64,000 bases of DNA from Gemmatimonadetes bacterium T265 (lineage in GTDB: Bacteria; Gemmatimonadota; Gemmatimonadetes; Gemmatimonadales; Gemmatimonadaceae). A model generated the notes under the pieces. The model saw nothing but the letters and a program-made list of their open reading frames with translations. It made no database searches and was not told the DNA's origin. Made by a program: the position numbers and the translations under genes. Positions 9,107 to 17,548 of this stretch are shown in pieces (position 1 is the stretch's first letter; the number at the start of each line of letters is the position of its first letter). Location: NCBI GenBank assembly GCA_019973575.1, contig BPUI01000001.1, positions 2,926,342 to 2,990,341 on the forward strand, given 5' to 3'.

Positions 9107-10321
9107 ATGAGTGAGGACCGACCAGCCGAGCGGCGCGAAACGCCCGAGGCGATGACCGAGGCGATCGTGGACGCGGCCGGCACCGCGGCGCGCGCCGGGG
9201 GAGACGCGCAGCCCGCGGCGGGCACCGCCGCGCACGACGCCGTCGACTGGTGGACCGACCGCCTGATCGAGGCGAGCGAGCTTGAGGCGGCGGTCGTCGA
9301 CGCGCTCTCGCCCGAGCGCGACGCGCTGCACGCCGTGGCGGGCCCGCTCCACCGGCTGAGCCTCGCGGCCGCGCGCGGCCTCGCGACCGCCCAGCGCGCG
9401 GCGACGCAGTCCGAGTGGGGCGTCGCGGACCGCGCGCTCGCCCGCGCCCACGCGCGACTCGCCGCGGCGGGGCACGTGGCGGCGGTCGCCGTGCGCGACG
9501 CGGCGCTCGCCGACGCCGCGCTAGCGGACCCCATCGCCGTCGGGGTCTCGCGCGGCTTCGCCCACGACGCGCTCTTCCCCGAGACGTACGCCGCGGCCGC
9601 GCGGCGGCTCGCCGCGCGCGTAGGGCCGCGCCGCGCGCTCGTCGTCGGCCTGCGCGGGATCGGCGCCGGCCTCTCGGCCGTGGTCGCCGACACGCTCGCG
9701 AGGCGCGGCGTCGACGTGCGGCGCGTGACCGTGCGCCCGCGCGGCGACCGGCACGACCGCACCCTCGCCGCCGACGACGCGCTCGACGCCCTGCTCCGCG
9801 AGGCCGCCGCGACGCCGGGTACGTGGGCGGTCGTCGTCGACGAGGGGCCCGGCGCGACCGGCTCGTCGTTCGCCGGCACGGCGGCCGCGCTCGCCGAGCG
9901 CGGCTTCGACGACGCCCGCATCGCCCTCTTCGCGAGCCGCGACGTCGATGCGCACGCGCTCGCGAGCGCGTCGGCGCGCGCGCGCTGGCCGCGCCACCGC
10001 CGCTTCGTCGTCAGCGTCGACGACGCGGTGCTCGCCCGCGGCGACGTGCGCTGCCACGTCGCGGGGCACGACTGCCGGCTCGAAGCCGTGCGCGCCCCCG
10101 ACGGCGCCGCGACGCTCGGCTTCCGCTGCGGCGCGTCGCACGACGGCGACGGGCCGGTCCGCCTCACCTTCGTCGGGCTCGGCCACTACGGGCGGGCGCG
10201 CGCGGCGGAGGCCCACCGCGTGGCCGAGGCGGGCGCGGGGCCGCGGGTGCTCGGCCTACGGCGCGGGTTCCTCATCACGGCCGACGACGTGACGGCCGAC
10301 GACGCGGAGCGCACGGGCTGA
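9107..10321 (+). CDS. Phosphoribosyltransferase-like protein of unknown function
   Basis: A 404-residue protein with no confident family match. Residues 175-260 look like a type I phosphoribosyltransferase core: a hydrophobic strand (RRALVVGLRGIGAGLS) followed by TWAVVVDEGPGATGSSFAG. The latter resembles the PRPP loop (DE..TGSS) but has two extra residues between the acidic pair and the Thr-Gly. The first 150 residues are Ala-rich and helical, and the last 120 have no recognised motif. A good ribosome-binding site (CAGGGGGA) precedes the ATG. Set among glycosyltransferases and a methyltransferase, it might make or salvage a phosphoribosyl-type sugar donor, but that is a guess. Confidence 0.6.
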   Translation: MSEDRPAERRETPEAMTEAIVDAAGTAARAGGDAQPAAGTAAHDAVDWWTDRLIEASELEAAVVDALSPERDALHAVAGPLHRLSLAAARGLATAQRAATQSEWGVADRALARAHARLAAAGHVAAVAVRDAALADAALADPIAVGVSRGFAHDALFPETYAAAARRLAARVGPRRALVVGLRGIGAGLSAVVADTLARRGVDVRRVTVRPRGDRHDRTLAADDALDALLREAAATPGTWAVVVDEGPGATGSSFAGTAAALAERGFDDARIALFASRDVDAHALASASARARWPRHRRFVVSVDDAVLARGDVRCHVAGHDCRLEAVRAPDGAATLGFRCGASHDGDGPVRLTFVGLGHYGRARAAEAHRVAEAGAGPRVLGLRRGFLITADDVTADDAERTG

Positions 10322-10324
10322 CGC

Positions 10325-11302
10325 GTGACGGCGACCGAAGGAGCGCCCGCCGCGACCGAATCCGCGGGCGACGCCTGGCTCCGCCACATGCGCCGCGGCG
10401 CGTGGGGGCACGCGTGGGCCGTGGGCGACGCGGTGCGCCGCGCGCGCGCCGGCGCGACGTGCTGGCACGTGCCGCGGCACGAGCAGTGGGTCTGGGACGG
10501 CTCGCCGCTCGACGGCCGCCGCGTGCTCGTGCGCTGCTACCACGGGCTCGGCGACACGCTCCAGTTCGCACGCTTCGTCCCGCCGCTGCGCGCGACGGCC
10601 AGCGACGTGACGATGTGGGCGCAGCCCGCGCTCCTGCCGCTCCTCACGACGATGCGCGGCGTGGGAGCGCTCGCGCCGCTGCACGACGGCACGCCGGAGG
10701 TCGCGTACGACGTGGACGTCGAAGCGATGGAGCTCGCCCACGTGTTGCGCGCGACGCCGGGCACGCTCCCGCCGCCGCCGCACTTCGAGCTCGCGCCCGC
10801 GCCGTTGCCGGCGGACGGGCGTCTGCGGGTCGGCATCGCCTGGGAGTGCGGCGACTGGGACCGGTCGACGCGCTCGATCCCGTTCCCGCTGCTCGCGCCG
10901 CTGGCGCGCGTGCCGGGGGTCGCGCTGCACGTGCTGCAACGCGGCGCGGCGCTCGCGGACGCGCTCGCGCGCCCGGACTTCGGCGTCGTGTCGGGCAGCG
11001 ACGACGTGCTCGCGGCGGCGCGCGTCGTCCGCGCGCTCGACCTCGTCGTCACGATCGACAGCTTCCCCGCACACCTCGCCGGGTCGCTCGGCGTGCCCGT
11101 GTGGACGCTGCTCCCCCACGCGGCCGACTGGCGGTGGATGGACGGCCGCGACGACACGCCGTGGTACCCGACGATGCGACTGTTCCGGCAGACCCGCCCG
11201 GGGGACTGGGAAGGGGTGGTGGGGCGGGTGGCGGGGGAGTTGGCGCGCCTGAGCGCGGAACGCGATGGCGAGCGCGACGCCCGCCCCGTCGTGTCATCCT
11301 GA
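10325..11302 (+). CDS. GT9-like glycosyltransferase (ADP-heptose transferase fold)
   Basis: A 325-residue protein whose middle and C-terminus resemble glycosyltransferase family 9 domains: VLVRCYHGLGDTLQFARFV (GDTL loop), LRVGIAWECGDWDRSTRSIP (substrate-binding WxG-like strand), and LVVTIDSFPAHLAGSLGVPVWTLLP, the hallmark D-S-x-x-H-L-A-G-x-x-G block. The GTG start at 10325 is 4 bases after the previous stop. The stop codon TGA lies inside the left arm of a dispersed palindromic repeat (11293-11416), so the repeat has been joined directly to the gene end. It likely transfers a sugar to the glycan being built by this cluster. Confidence 0.75.
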   Translation: MTATEGAPAATESAGDAWLRHMRRGAWGHAWAVGDAVRRARAGATCWHVPRHEQWVWDGSPLDGRRVLVRCYHGLGDTLQFARFVPPLRATASDVTMWAQPALLPLLTTMRGVGALAPLHDGTPEVAYDVDVEAMELAHVLRATPGTLPPPPHFELAPAPLPADGRLRVGIAWECGDWDRSTRSIPFPLLAPLARVPGVALHVLQRGAALADALARPDFGVVSGSDDVLAAARVVRALDLVVTIDSFPAHLAGSLGVPVWTLLPHAADWRWMDGRDDTPWYPTMRLFRQTRPGDWEGVVGRVAGELARLSAERDGERDARPVVSS

Positions 11303-11416
11303 GCGCAGCGAAGGATCGCTGTCCGAGGTGACAGACCCGTACACCGTCGCCACGCGACCGAACTGCCTCGGGGGCGAGCGATCCTTCGCCTCCGCTGCGC
11401 TCCGGCTCAGGACGAC
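11293..11416. repeat. Dispersed palindromic repeat family A, copy 1
   Basis: Left arm GTCATCCTGAGCGCAGCGAA at 11293-11312, extending to 11320. The right arm at 11377-11416 is its reverse complement, apart from a roughly 12-base insertion containing CTCCGCTGCG. A 56-base unrelated loop lies between. The left arm overlaps the stop of the GT9-like gene. Four more copies occur at 27287, 32896, 36406 and 51614. Confidence 0.9.
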
Positions 11417-11476
11417 AGCGCCGAGCGTGCCGTCCGCCCGGCTCCGTCCGGCCGTCCCATCTCTCGCCCCGCCCCG

Positions 11477-12463
11477 ATGATCGAAGCCGTCAAGCTCTGG
11501 AACGAGCCGAACAACCAGTCCCACTGGGACTTCCACCTCGACCCGCGCTGGGAGCGCTTCTCGGAGATGGCCGGCGGCGCCGCGCGCCGGATCAAGGCGC
11601 TCGCCCCCGGCCTGCCCGTCGTGTTAGGCGGCATGTCGCCGGTCGACGCGAGCTGGCTCCGCCTCGTCGCGAGCCACGGCCTGCTCGACCACGTCGACGT
11701 CGTCGCGGTGCACGGCTTCCCGCTCGACTGGAACCACTGGAACATCAACCAGTGGCCCGAGAAAATCGCCGAGATCGAGCGCGAGACCTCGAAGCCCGTG
11801 TGGGTCACCGAGGTCGGCGTGTCGACCTTCGGCGCGGACGAGGTGCAGGAGTTCGGGCTCCGCCGCACGACCGAGCTGCTCGCCGACCGCGTGCCGCGCG
11901 CGTTCTGGTACTCGCTCCTCGACCTCCCGCCGACGTGGGAGGCGACGACGCGCCACCGCGAGAGCGAGGGGAGCGCGTACTACCGGCACTTCTACATGGG
12001 GCTGGTCCGCGACGACCGCACGCCCAAGCCCGCCGCCGCGCACTTCGACCCGCGCCTCGGCATCTGCCAGTGGTTCCACTACGAGGACCACCGGCTCGAC
12101 TTCGCCGTCGAGTGGCTGAAGAAGTTAGGCGTGACGAAGCTGCGCACGGGGCTGTCGTGGGCCGACTGGCACCGGCCCGACGCGCTCGCCTGGTTCGACC
12201 GGCAGATGGCCGCGCTGGCCGACTTCGACGTCACCGTCACGCTCTGCTTCACCCCCCCGTCGCGCGGGATCGTCGAGCACCACACGAGCCCGCCCCGGGA
12301 GCCCGCCGAGTTCGGCGACTTCGCCGAGGCGATGGTGCGGCGCTACGTGCTCGGGGAGCGGGACGCGGGCGCGGCGGCCGCCACCGAGCCCGCGCTCGCG
12401 GAGGGCGCGGCGGGGGCCGTGTCGACCGTGGTGAGCCGCGAGGTGGTGGAAGCCGCCCCGTGA
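11477..12463 (+). CDS. Glycoside hydrolase-like TIM-barrel protein, apparently circularly permuted
   Basis: A 328-residue protein built from two halves of a cellulase/GH39-type barrel in swapped order. Residues 1-190 look like the second half of the family: LWNEPNN with acid/base Glu10 at once after the start, VTEVG with nucleophile Glu112, and the end WYSLLD...MGLVRDD. Residues 191-290 look like the first half: GICQWFHYEDH, LRTGLSWADWHRP, CFTPPSRG, and FAEAMVRRY, which normally runs straight into the WNEP strand. The remaining 38 residues are low complexity. Alternatively, a 5'-truncated and a 3'-truncated tandem copy were joined. The first ATG lies 60 bases after repeat A1. This family commonly sits in sugar-epimerase/GT clusters; its substrate is not known to me. 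Confidence 0.65.
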   Translation: MIEAVKLWNEPNNQSHWDFHLDPRWERFSEMAGGAARRIKALAPGLPVVLGGMSPVDASWLRLVASHGLLDHVDVVAVHGFPLDWNHWNINQWPEKIAEIERETSKPVWVTEVGVSTFGADEVQEFGLRRTTELLADRVPRAFWYSLLDLPPTWEATTRHRESEGSAYYRHFYMGLVRDDRTPKPAAAHFDPRLGICQWFHYEDHRLDFAVEWLKKLGVTKLRTGLSWADWHRPDALAWFDRQMAALADFDVTVTLCFTPPSRGIVEHHTSPPREPAEFGDFAEAMVRRYVLGERDAGAAAATEPALAEGAAGAVSTVVSREVVEAAP

Positions 12464-13332
12464 GCCTCCTCACCGCCGCCGCGCTCGTCTGCGCGCTCAC
12501 GACGGTGTTCGTGCTGCGCCACACGGTCCGCTACCGCCGGGGCTGGATGCGCGAGGCGACGGCCCGCACGCGTGAACAGGAGGCCCACGCACGCGAACTG
12601 GCGGCGCTCGCGCCCGTACCGTCCCCGTTAGTCATCCCGTCCGTCACGTTCGAGGAGTTCGAGCCGCGGTTCGCCAGGAACGAGCTCGGGCCGACGCTCG
12701 CGAGCGAGGTCCGCCTCGTCGGCGTCGGCGACGGCGCGACCGGCGCCACGTCGGACACCGAGGCGATCGTCCTCGCCGTATGCGCGAAGGACGCGCACCG
12801 GCTGTTCGAGTTCGGGACGTCGACCGGACGGACGACGTACCTCTGGGCGCGGAACTCGCCGCCGGACGCGCACGTCACCACGCTCACGCTCGCGCCCGAT
12901 CAGGTGGAGGCGTACCAGATCGCGGAGGGCGACTCCGAGGGCGCACTGCGCTACGCCGCGCAAGAGTCGGCGTTCACCTGCTTCCTGTATTCCGGGACGG
13001 ACGTCGAGTCGAAGATCACGCAGCTCTACGGCGACAGCAAGGCGTTCGACGAGGGGCCGTACGCGGGGAGCTGCGACCTCATTTTCGTCGACGGCTCGCA
13101 CGCCTACTCGTACGTGCAGAGCGACACGGAGAAGGCGTTGCGCATGCTCCGCCCCGGCGGCGTTATCCTCTGGCACGACTACCGGGACCCGTCGTTCGAG
13201 GCGGCGACGATCGGCGTCGTCGAGTACCTCCACAGGCTAAGCCACTCGCTGCCGCTCGTGCGCCTCGGGTCCACCAGCCTGGTGGCGTACCGTGCCCCGG
13301 CGGACGCGGCGGATCCGGCGGAAGAGGGCTGA
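12460..13332 (+). CDS. Membrane-anchored class I SAM methyltransferase (Methyltransf_24-like)
   Basis: A 290-residue protein. Residues 3-20 form a hydrophobic N-terminal helix followed by Arg-rich sequence, suggesting an inner-membrane anchor. The catalytic domain starts near 95: LFEFGTSTGRTTYLWA is motif I, CDLIFVDGSHAYSYVQSD is the post-II strand typical of the Methyltransf_24 group, and RPGGVILWHDY follows. These enzymes often methylate sugars or acceptors in polysaccharide clusters. The GTG at 12460 overlaps the preceding stop (GTGA). It is coupled to the next gene through a shared TGATG. Confidence 0.75.
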   Translation: MSLLTAAALVCALTTVFVLRHTVRYRRGWMREATARTREQEAHARELAALAPVPSPLVIPSVTFEEFEPRFARNELGPTLASEVRLVGVGDGATGATSDTEAIVLAVCAKDAHRLFEFGTSTGRTTYLWARNSPPDAHVTTLTLAPDQVEAYQIAEGDSEGALRYAAQESAFTCFLYSGTDVESKITQLYGDSKAFDEGPYAGSCDLIFVDGSHAYSYVQSDTEKALRMLRPGGVILWHDYRDPSFEAATIGVVEYLHRLSHSLPLVRLGSTSLVAYRAPADAADPAEEG

Positions 13333-13931
13333 TGCGCGTGCTGCTCGTCCGCCACGCCCTCTGCGACCCGGTGGGCGTGAGGCTCGCCGGGCGGGTGCCG
13401 GGCGTGTCGCTCAACGCCGCCGGGCGCGCGCAGCTCGCCCCGCTCGCCGCGCGCGTCGGGCGCCGGCTCGCGGGGGCCCGCCTCGACGCGGTGCTCGCGA
13501 GCCCGCTCGCCCGCGCGCAGGAGACCGCGGGCGCCCTCGCCCGCGCACACGACGTCGCGGTGACGACGGAGCCCGCGCTGAACGAGATGGACCTCGGCCG
13601 CTGGACGGGGCGCGCGCTCGACACACTCGACCACGACCCGGAATGGAAGCCATTTAACACTTATCGCAGCGGCACGCCGGCCGGCGGCGGGGAGTTGCAG
13701 TTGCAGGTGCAGGCGCGCGCAGCAGCCTCGCTACTCGCCCGCGCGCGCGCGACGCCCGACGCGACCGTCGCCGCCGTCACGCACGGCGACGTCCTCAAGG
13801 CCGTCCTCGGCCACCTGCTCGGCGTGCCGCTCGACCTGCAGCACCGGATCGAGATCTCGCCCGCGTCGGTGAGCGAGGTCGACCTACAGTCGTGGGGACC
13901 GCGCATTCTGAGCATTAATGACGTATCGTGA
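13332..13931 (+). CDS. Histidine phosphatase family protein (phosphoglycerate mutase-like)
   Basis: A 199-residue member of the histidine phosphatase superfamily. The phospho-acceptor motif is RHA (Arg7-His8) rather than the usual RHG. Other catalytic elements are Arg61 in SPLARAQET, Glu85 in LNEMDLG and His151 in VTHGD. It would remove phosphate from a small metabolite in the cytoplasm, through a phosphohistidine intermediate. Its place among sugar-nucleotide genes suggests a sugar phosphate or sugar-1-phosphate. ATG and upstream stop overlap (TGATG), and its own stop overlaps the next GTG. Confidence 0.82.
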   Translation: MRVLLVRHALCDPVGVRLAGRVPGVSLNAAGRAQLAPLAARVGRRLAGARLDAVLASPLARAQETAGALARAHDVAVTTEPALNEMDLGRWTGRALDTLDHDPEWKPFNTYRSGTPAGGGELQLQVQARAAASLLARARATPDATVAAVTHGDVLKAVLGHLLGVPLDLQHRIEISPASVSEVDLQSWGPRILSINDVS

Positions 13932-15043
13932 AGACGGAACGTCCCGCCCCCATTCCTTCCCCGAACGTCGTGTCGCCCACCGCCTCCGCCCCCGGCCCGC
14001 TGCACGTCCTCGTCACCGGCGCGGCCGGGTTCGTGCCGTCCCACATCTGCGACCGTCTGCTCGCCGACGGGCACCGCGTCGTGGGGCTCGACAACTTCCT
14101 CACCGGGCGCGCGCGCAACGTCGCCCACCTCGAGGACGACCCGCGGTTCGCGCTCGTCGAGCAGGACGTCGCCGCGCCCGGCGCGCTCGAGACGCCGGCC
14201 GTGCGGGCCGCGGTGGGCGCGGTGCTCGGCGACCGGGTCGACGCGGTCATGCACCTCGCGAGCCCGGCGAGCCCGGTCGACTACTACGCGCACCCGCTCG
14301 CCACGCTCGACGTCGGCGCGTTCGGCACGCGCAACGCCGCCGCGTACGCCGCCGCGCGCGACGCGCGCTTCCTGCTCGCCTCGACGAGCGAGGTGTACGG
14401 CGACCCGCACGTGCACCCGCAGCCCGAGTCGTACTGGGGGCACGTCAACCCCGTGGGCGAGCGCTCCTGCTACGACGAGGCGAAGCGCTTCGCCGAGGCG
14501 ATGACGATGACGTTCCAGCGCGCGCACGGGGTGGACACGCGCATCGTCCGCATCTTCAACACGTACGGGCCGCGCATGCGGCCCGACGACGGGCGCGTGG
14601 TCTCGAACTTCTGCGTGCAGGCGCTCCGCGGGGCGCCGCTCACGGTCTACGGCGACGGCCGGCAGACGCGCAGCTTCACCTACGTGAGCGACCTCGTCGA
14701 CGGGATCGTGCGGCTCCTCTACCGCCCGCGCACGCCGGACAGCCACCTGCCGACCAACGTCGGCAACCCGGGGGAGTTCACGATCGCCGAGCTGGCCGCG
14801 CTCGTGCTGGAGCTGACGGGGTCGCGGTCGCCGGTCGACCGGCGCCCGATGCCGGCCGACGACCCGCGGCAGCGCAAGCCCGACATCGCGCGCGCGCGCG
14901 CGACGTTAGGCTGGGAGCCGCGCGTGCCGCTGCGCGAGGGGCTGGCCGACACGCTGGCGTACTTCCGCGAGGCGGTCACCGAGGCCGGCGTGCTCGGGGG
15001 GCGGGTCCTCCCGGCGGAGCGCGAGGCGGCGGGGGTACGTTAG
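13928..15043 (+). CDS. UDP-glucuronate decarboxylase-like SDR (UDP-xylose synthase type)
   Basis: A 371-residue extended SDR. The NAD loop GAAGFVPSH is near residue 35, then [39 protein letters not shown] (catalytic YxxxK) and [18 protein letters not shown] and SEVYGDP are shared with UDP-xylose synthases (decarboxylating UDP-glucuronate). I see the common family sequence; I infer the decarboxylase activity. It would provide UDP-pentose to this cluster. The GTG start overlaps the phosphatase stop. A preceding 26-residue Pro-rich tail is unusual and may mean the true start is further in. The stop TAG is within a GTTAGGC at 15039-15045. It ends the plus-strand cluster. Confidence 0.83.
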   Translation: MKTERPAPIPSPNVVSPTASAPGPLHVLVTGAAGFVPSHICDRLLADGHRVVGLDNFLTGRARNVAHLEDDPRFALVEQDVAAPGALETPAVRAAVGAVLGDRVDAVMHLASPASPVDYYAHPLATLDVGAFGTRNAAAYAAARDARFLLASTSEVYGDPHVHPQPESYWGHVNPVGERSCYDEAKRFAEAMTMTFQRAHGVDTRIVRIFNTYGPRMRPDDGRVVSNFCVQALRGAPLTVYGDGRQTRSFTYVSDLVDGIVRLLYRPRTPDSHLPTNVGNPGEFTIAELAALVLELTGSRSPVDRRPMPADDPRQRKPDIARARATLGWEPRVPLREGLADTLAYFREAVTEAGVLGGRVLPAEREAAGVR

Positions 15044-15062
15044 GCAGACGCGCGCGCGGCGG

Positions 15063-15954
15063 CTACCGCTTGAGCGTCCACGTGAACGGCAGTTGCACGA
15101 GCTGCTTCACCTTGCAGCCCGCGATCTCGGCCGGATAGAAGCGCGCGCGCCGCACCCCGTCGGTCGCGGCCGTGACGAACTGCGCGTAGTAGTCGCCGAC
15201 CAGCCCCGTTAGGCGCGGGAGGTCCTTCGGCCAGAGGTCGCGCACGGTCGAGAGGTCCGCCCGCCCGGTCGTGTCGACCACGAACTGCAGGGTCACCACC
15301 GCGTTCGCTCTGCCGTGGCGCGCCGCGTCGGGATACTCGGCCCAGAGCGTTCCCGGAACCGTCGCGGCCTGCTTCTCTACCTGGTAGCGCATCATGAACG
15401 CGACCATCGTCGGCGGGCCGTACGCCTGTGGCAGCACCTTCCCCTTGTCCGACGCGACGCCGTAAGCGTAGCCGAGTGTGAACGGCAGCGAGTCGGACGT
15501 GAACTGCTCGTCGGCGACGAACACGTCGCCCGAATCCTTGGCCTCCGCCAACGCACGGTCCAGTAAAGTGATGGCCGGCGTCGCCGACGTGAGCGCGGGT
15601 GGCCAGCTCATTCCGCCGGCCCGGCGCATCACGACGCGGAGCTCCGCCCCGTGCAGCCCGCCCGACCACACCTGCCTGCTCGCACTATCGCGTAGCAGCG
15701 CTCCCAGCATGCTGTCGGCGTGGGGCATCGCGTCCGGCGAGCCGCCGAGCCGGGTGCGGATCCGGGTTGCGACCGCTTGCGCGAGCAACGCAAGGCTCGG
15801 CGCCGGCGCGGTTCGCCACGGCGACGTGGACGTAGACCGGCATTTCGAGAGTCGTCGTGTCGCCCCGGCATACGCGCCCCGGAGCGCTCGGCGCGGCTGT
15901 GGTGTCGGCGAGCGAGAGCAGCAGGGCGAGAACGATCATGCATGAGCTTGTCAC
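15063..15954 (-). pseudogene. Energy-transducer TonB C-terminal-domain protein, frameshifted
   Basis: Two minus-strand frames together make one protein. The first (from ATG at 15954) encodes a signal peptide (MIVLALLLSLADTTAA) and a short conserved piece (MPVYVHVAVANRAGAEP). The second (to 15063) continues with SLALLAQAVATRIRTRLGG and ends with a TonB-C-like domain: NAVVTLQFVVDTTGRAD, then RFYPAEIAGCKVKQLVQLPF. One surplus base near 15797-15803 separates them. Either this is a real inactivating frameshift or a sequence error. If only the second frame is translated, the protein loses its export signal. The gene is convergent with the UDP-xylose-synthase-like gene (19-base gap) and starts 28 bases from the divergent EamA gene. 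Confidence 0.6.
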
Positions 15955-15982
15955 CCGTTCCGGCTCCCGTCAATGTTCGCCG

Positions 15983-16903
15983 ATGTCAGCCGCCGCGCGC
16001 CCCCGCCTCGACCCCCGCCTCGGCCTCCTCACCGCCGCCGTCCTTTTCTCGACCGGCGGGGCGGCGATCAAGGCCGCCGCGCTCACCAGCTGGCAGATCG
16101 CGAGCTTCCGCTCCGGCATCGCGGCCGTCGTCGTCTGGCTCTTCGTGCCGCAGGCGCGCGCGCCTTGGTCGCCCCGCATCCTGATCGTCGCCGCCGTCTA
16201 CGCCGCGACGATGGTCCTCTTCGTCGCCGCCAACAAGCTGACGACGTCGGCCAACACCATCTTCCTCCAGTCGACCGCGCCGCTCTACGTCCTCCTCGCG
16301 GGCCCGCTCCTGCTCCACGAACCCGTCACGCGCGCGGACCTCGCGCTCGTCGCGGCGGTCGCGGCAGGGATGGCGCTCTTCTTCGTCGCGCCGGGCGCCC
16401 CGCAGGCGACCGCTCCCGACCCCGCGCGCGGCAACCTGCTCGCCGCGCTCAGCGGCCTCGCCTGGGCCGGCACGGTGCTCGGCCTCCGCTGGCTCGGGCG
16501 CGCGCCCGTCACCGCGGTCGAAAGTACCGACGAGGCGGCGGCCGCGCCCGCGCTCGTCACCGTCGTCGCCGGCAACGCGCTCGCATTCCTGGCCTGCCTG
16601 CCTGCCGCGCTCCCCGTCGCGCACGCGACGGCGGCGAGCGTCGGGGTCGTGCTCTACCTGGGTGTCGTCCAGATCGGGATCGCCTACCTCGCGCTCGCCG
16701 CCGCGATGCCGCACGTCCCCGCGCTCGAGGCGAGCACCCTGCTCCTCGTCGAGCCCGCGCTCAACCCGGCGTGGGCCTACCTCGTCCACGGCGAACGCCC
16801 GTCCGCCCTCGCCTGGCTCGGCGGCGCGATCATCCTCCTGTCGGCGTTGGCCAAGACCTGGTGGGACGTCCGGCGCGCGTCGCGCGTATACTCCACACCA
16901 TGA
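15983..16903 (+). CDS. EamA/DMT-superfamily transporter
   Basis: A 306-residue inner-membrane permease with about ten hydrophobic helices in two EamA repeats. The first repeat begins LGLLTAAVLFSTGGAAIK and the second GNLLAALSGLAWAGTVLGLRW. Each ends with the typical LLxEPxxxxxWAxLxxGE pattern (LLLVEPALNPAWAYLVHGE in the second). I chose the ATG at 15983 because an upstream in-frame extension lacks membrane segments and overlaps the divergent gene. DMT exporters carry metabolites or amino acids; the substrate is unpredictable. It overlaps the VKOR gene by four bases (ATGA). Confidence 0.83.
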   Translation: MSAAARPRLDPRLGLLTAAVLFSTGGAAIKAAALTSWQIASFRSGIAAVVVWLFVPQARAPWSPRILIVAAVYAATMVLFVAANKLTTSANTIFLQSTAPLYVLLAGPLLLHEPVTRADLALVAAVAAGMALFFVAPGAPQATAPDPARGNLLAALSGLAWAGTVLGLRWLGRAPVTAVESTDEAAAAPALVTVVAGNALAFLACLPAALPVAHATAASVGVVLYLGVVQIGIAYLALAAAMPHVPALEASTLLLVEPALNPAWAYLVHGERPSALAWLGGAIILLSALAKTWWDVRRASRVYSTP

Positions 16904-17382
16904 CCCCGCGCATGCTGCTCGCACTCGCGAGCCTCGTCGACGCGCTCGTCGCCGGCTACCTGCACCTCTGGAAGACGGGGCGCACCGGCGCGCTCACCTG
17001 CGGCGCCGCGCACGGGTGCGAAGTCGCCCAGTTCAGCTCGTACGGATACTTTTTCGGCGTCGACGTCGCGCTCGTCGGGTTCGTCGGCTGGGCCGTCGTC
17101 TGCCTCGTCGCGGTCGCGGGCACGCTGCCGCGGTTCGAGGACGACCCACGGGTCACGCGCGTGCTCGCCGCGCTCGTCGGCGCCGCGCTGCTCTTCACGC
17201 TGCGGCTCAAGTACGGCGAGTTCGTCGTCCTGCGCACCTTCTGCCCGTGGTGCGCGGTGAACGCCGTCGTGGTACTCGTCTCGAGCGCGCTCGTGTGGCG
17301 CGACTGGGTGCGGCTGCGCGCGGATCGCGCGCCCGGGGCCGGCTACGGCTTCACCCCGGGGCGTGAAAGCACGACGGCATGA
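16900..17382 (+). CDS. Vitamin K epoxide reductase (VKOR) family protein
   Basis: A 160-residue, four-helix membrane protein of the bacterial VKOR family, which reoxidises DsbA-like enzymes by passing electrons to quinone. The active site CPWC (Cys115, Cys118) lies in the last helix, and the shuttle cysteines Cys34 and Cys40 (TCGAAHGC) are in the periplasmic loop, followed by the family SSYG-type turn. It has no fused thioredoxin domain. Translation is coupled to the EamA permease. A disulfide-forming partner is not adjacent, although a DCC-family thiol protein occurs 13 kb away. Confidence 0.88.
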   Translation: MTPRMLLALASLVDALVAGYLHLWKTGRTGALTCGAAHGCEVAQFSSYGYFFGVDVALVGFVGWAVVCLVAVAGTLPRFEDDPRVTRVLAALVGAALLFTLRLKYGEFVVLRTFCPWCAVNAVVVLVSSALVWRDWVRLRADRAPGAGYGFTPGRESTTA

Positions 17383-17548
17383 AGTAGAGCGTCGCCGCGA
17401 ACTGGAGCGTCGCCATCACGATCCCGAAGACGAGCGGGTGACAGCCGCGGGGCAGGGGGCGCTCTTCCGGGGGCGCGGTGTGGAAGGGGGGGAGCGGCGG
17501 GAGCGGTTCCTCCGGCGCGTTGGGCGGCGACGGCTCGTCGGGCGGCAT
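17351..17548 (-). CDS. Small single-helix membrane protein (hypothetical)
   Basis: A possible 65-residue protein: a Pro/Glu-rich soluble part (residues 1-40) followed by one hydrophobic helix (LVFGIVMATLQFAATLYFM) and a short tail with Cys. Its 3' end overlaps the 3' end of the convergent VKOR gene by 32 bases. A transmembrane segment in a non-random position, and no better reading of this stretch, favour it. Against it are its small size and lack of a recognised family. The start could also be further upstream, since the frame stays open to 17686. Confidence 0.4.
   Translation of the reverse strand: MPPDEPSPPNAPEEPLPPLPPFHTAPPEERPLPRGCHPLVFGIVMATLQFAATLYFMPSCFHAPG

Noticed and set aside
11265-11480. 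Short open frame containing CHPERSEGS
   Set aside because: It is a translation of repeat family A; this peptide is a known kind of artefact from such repeats.
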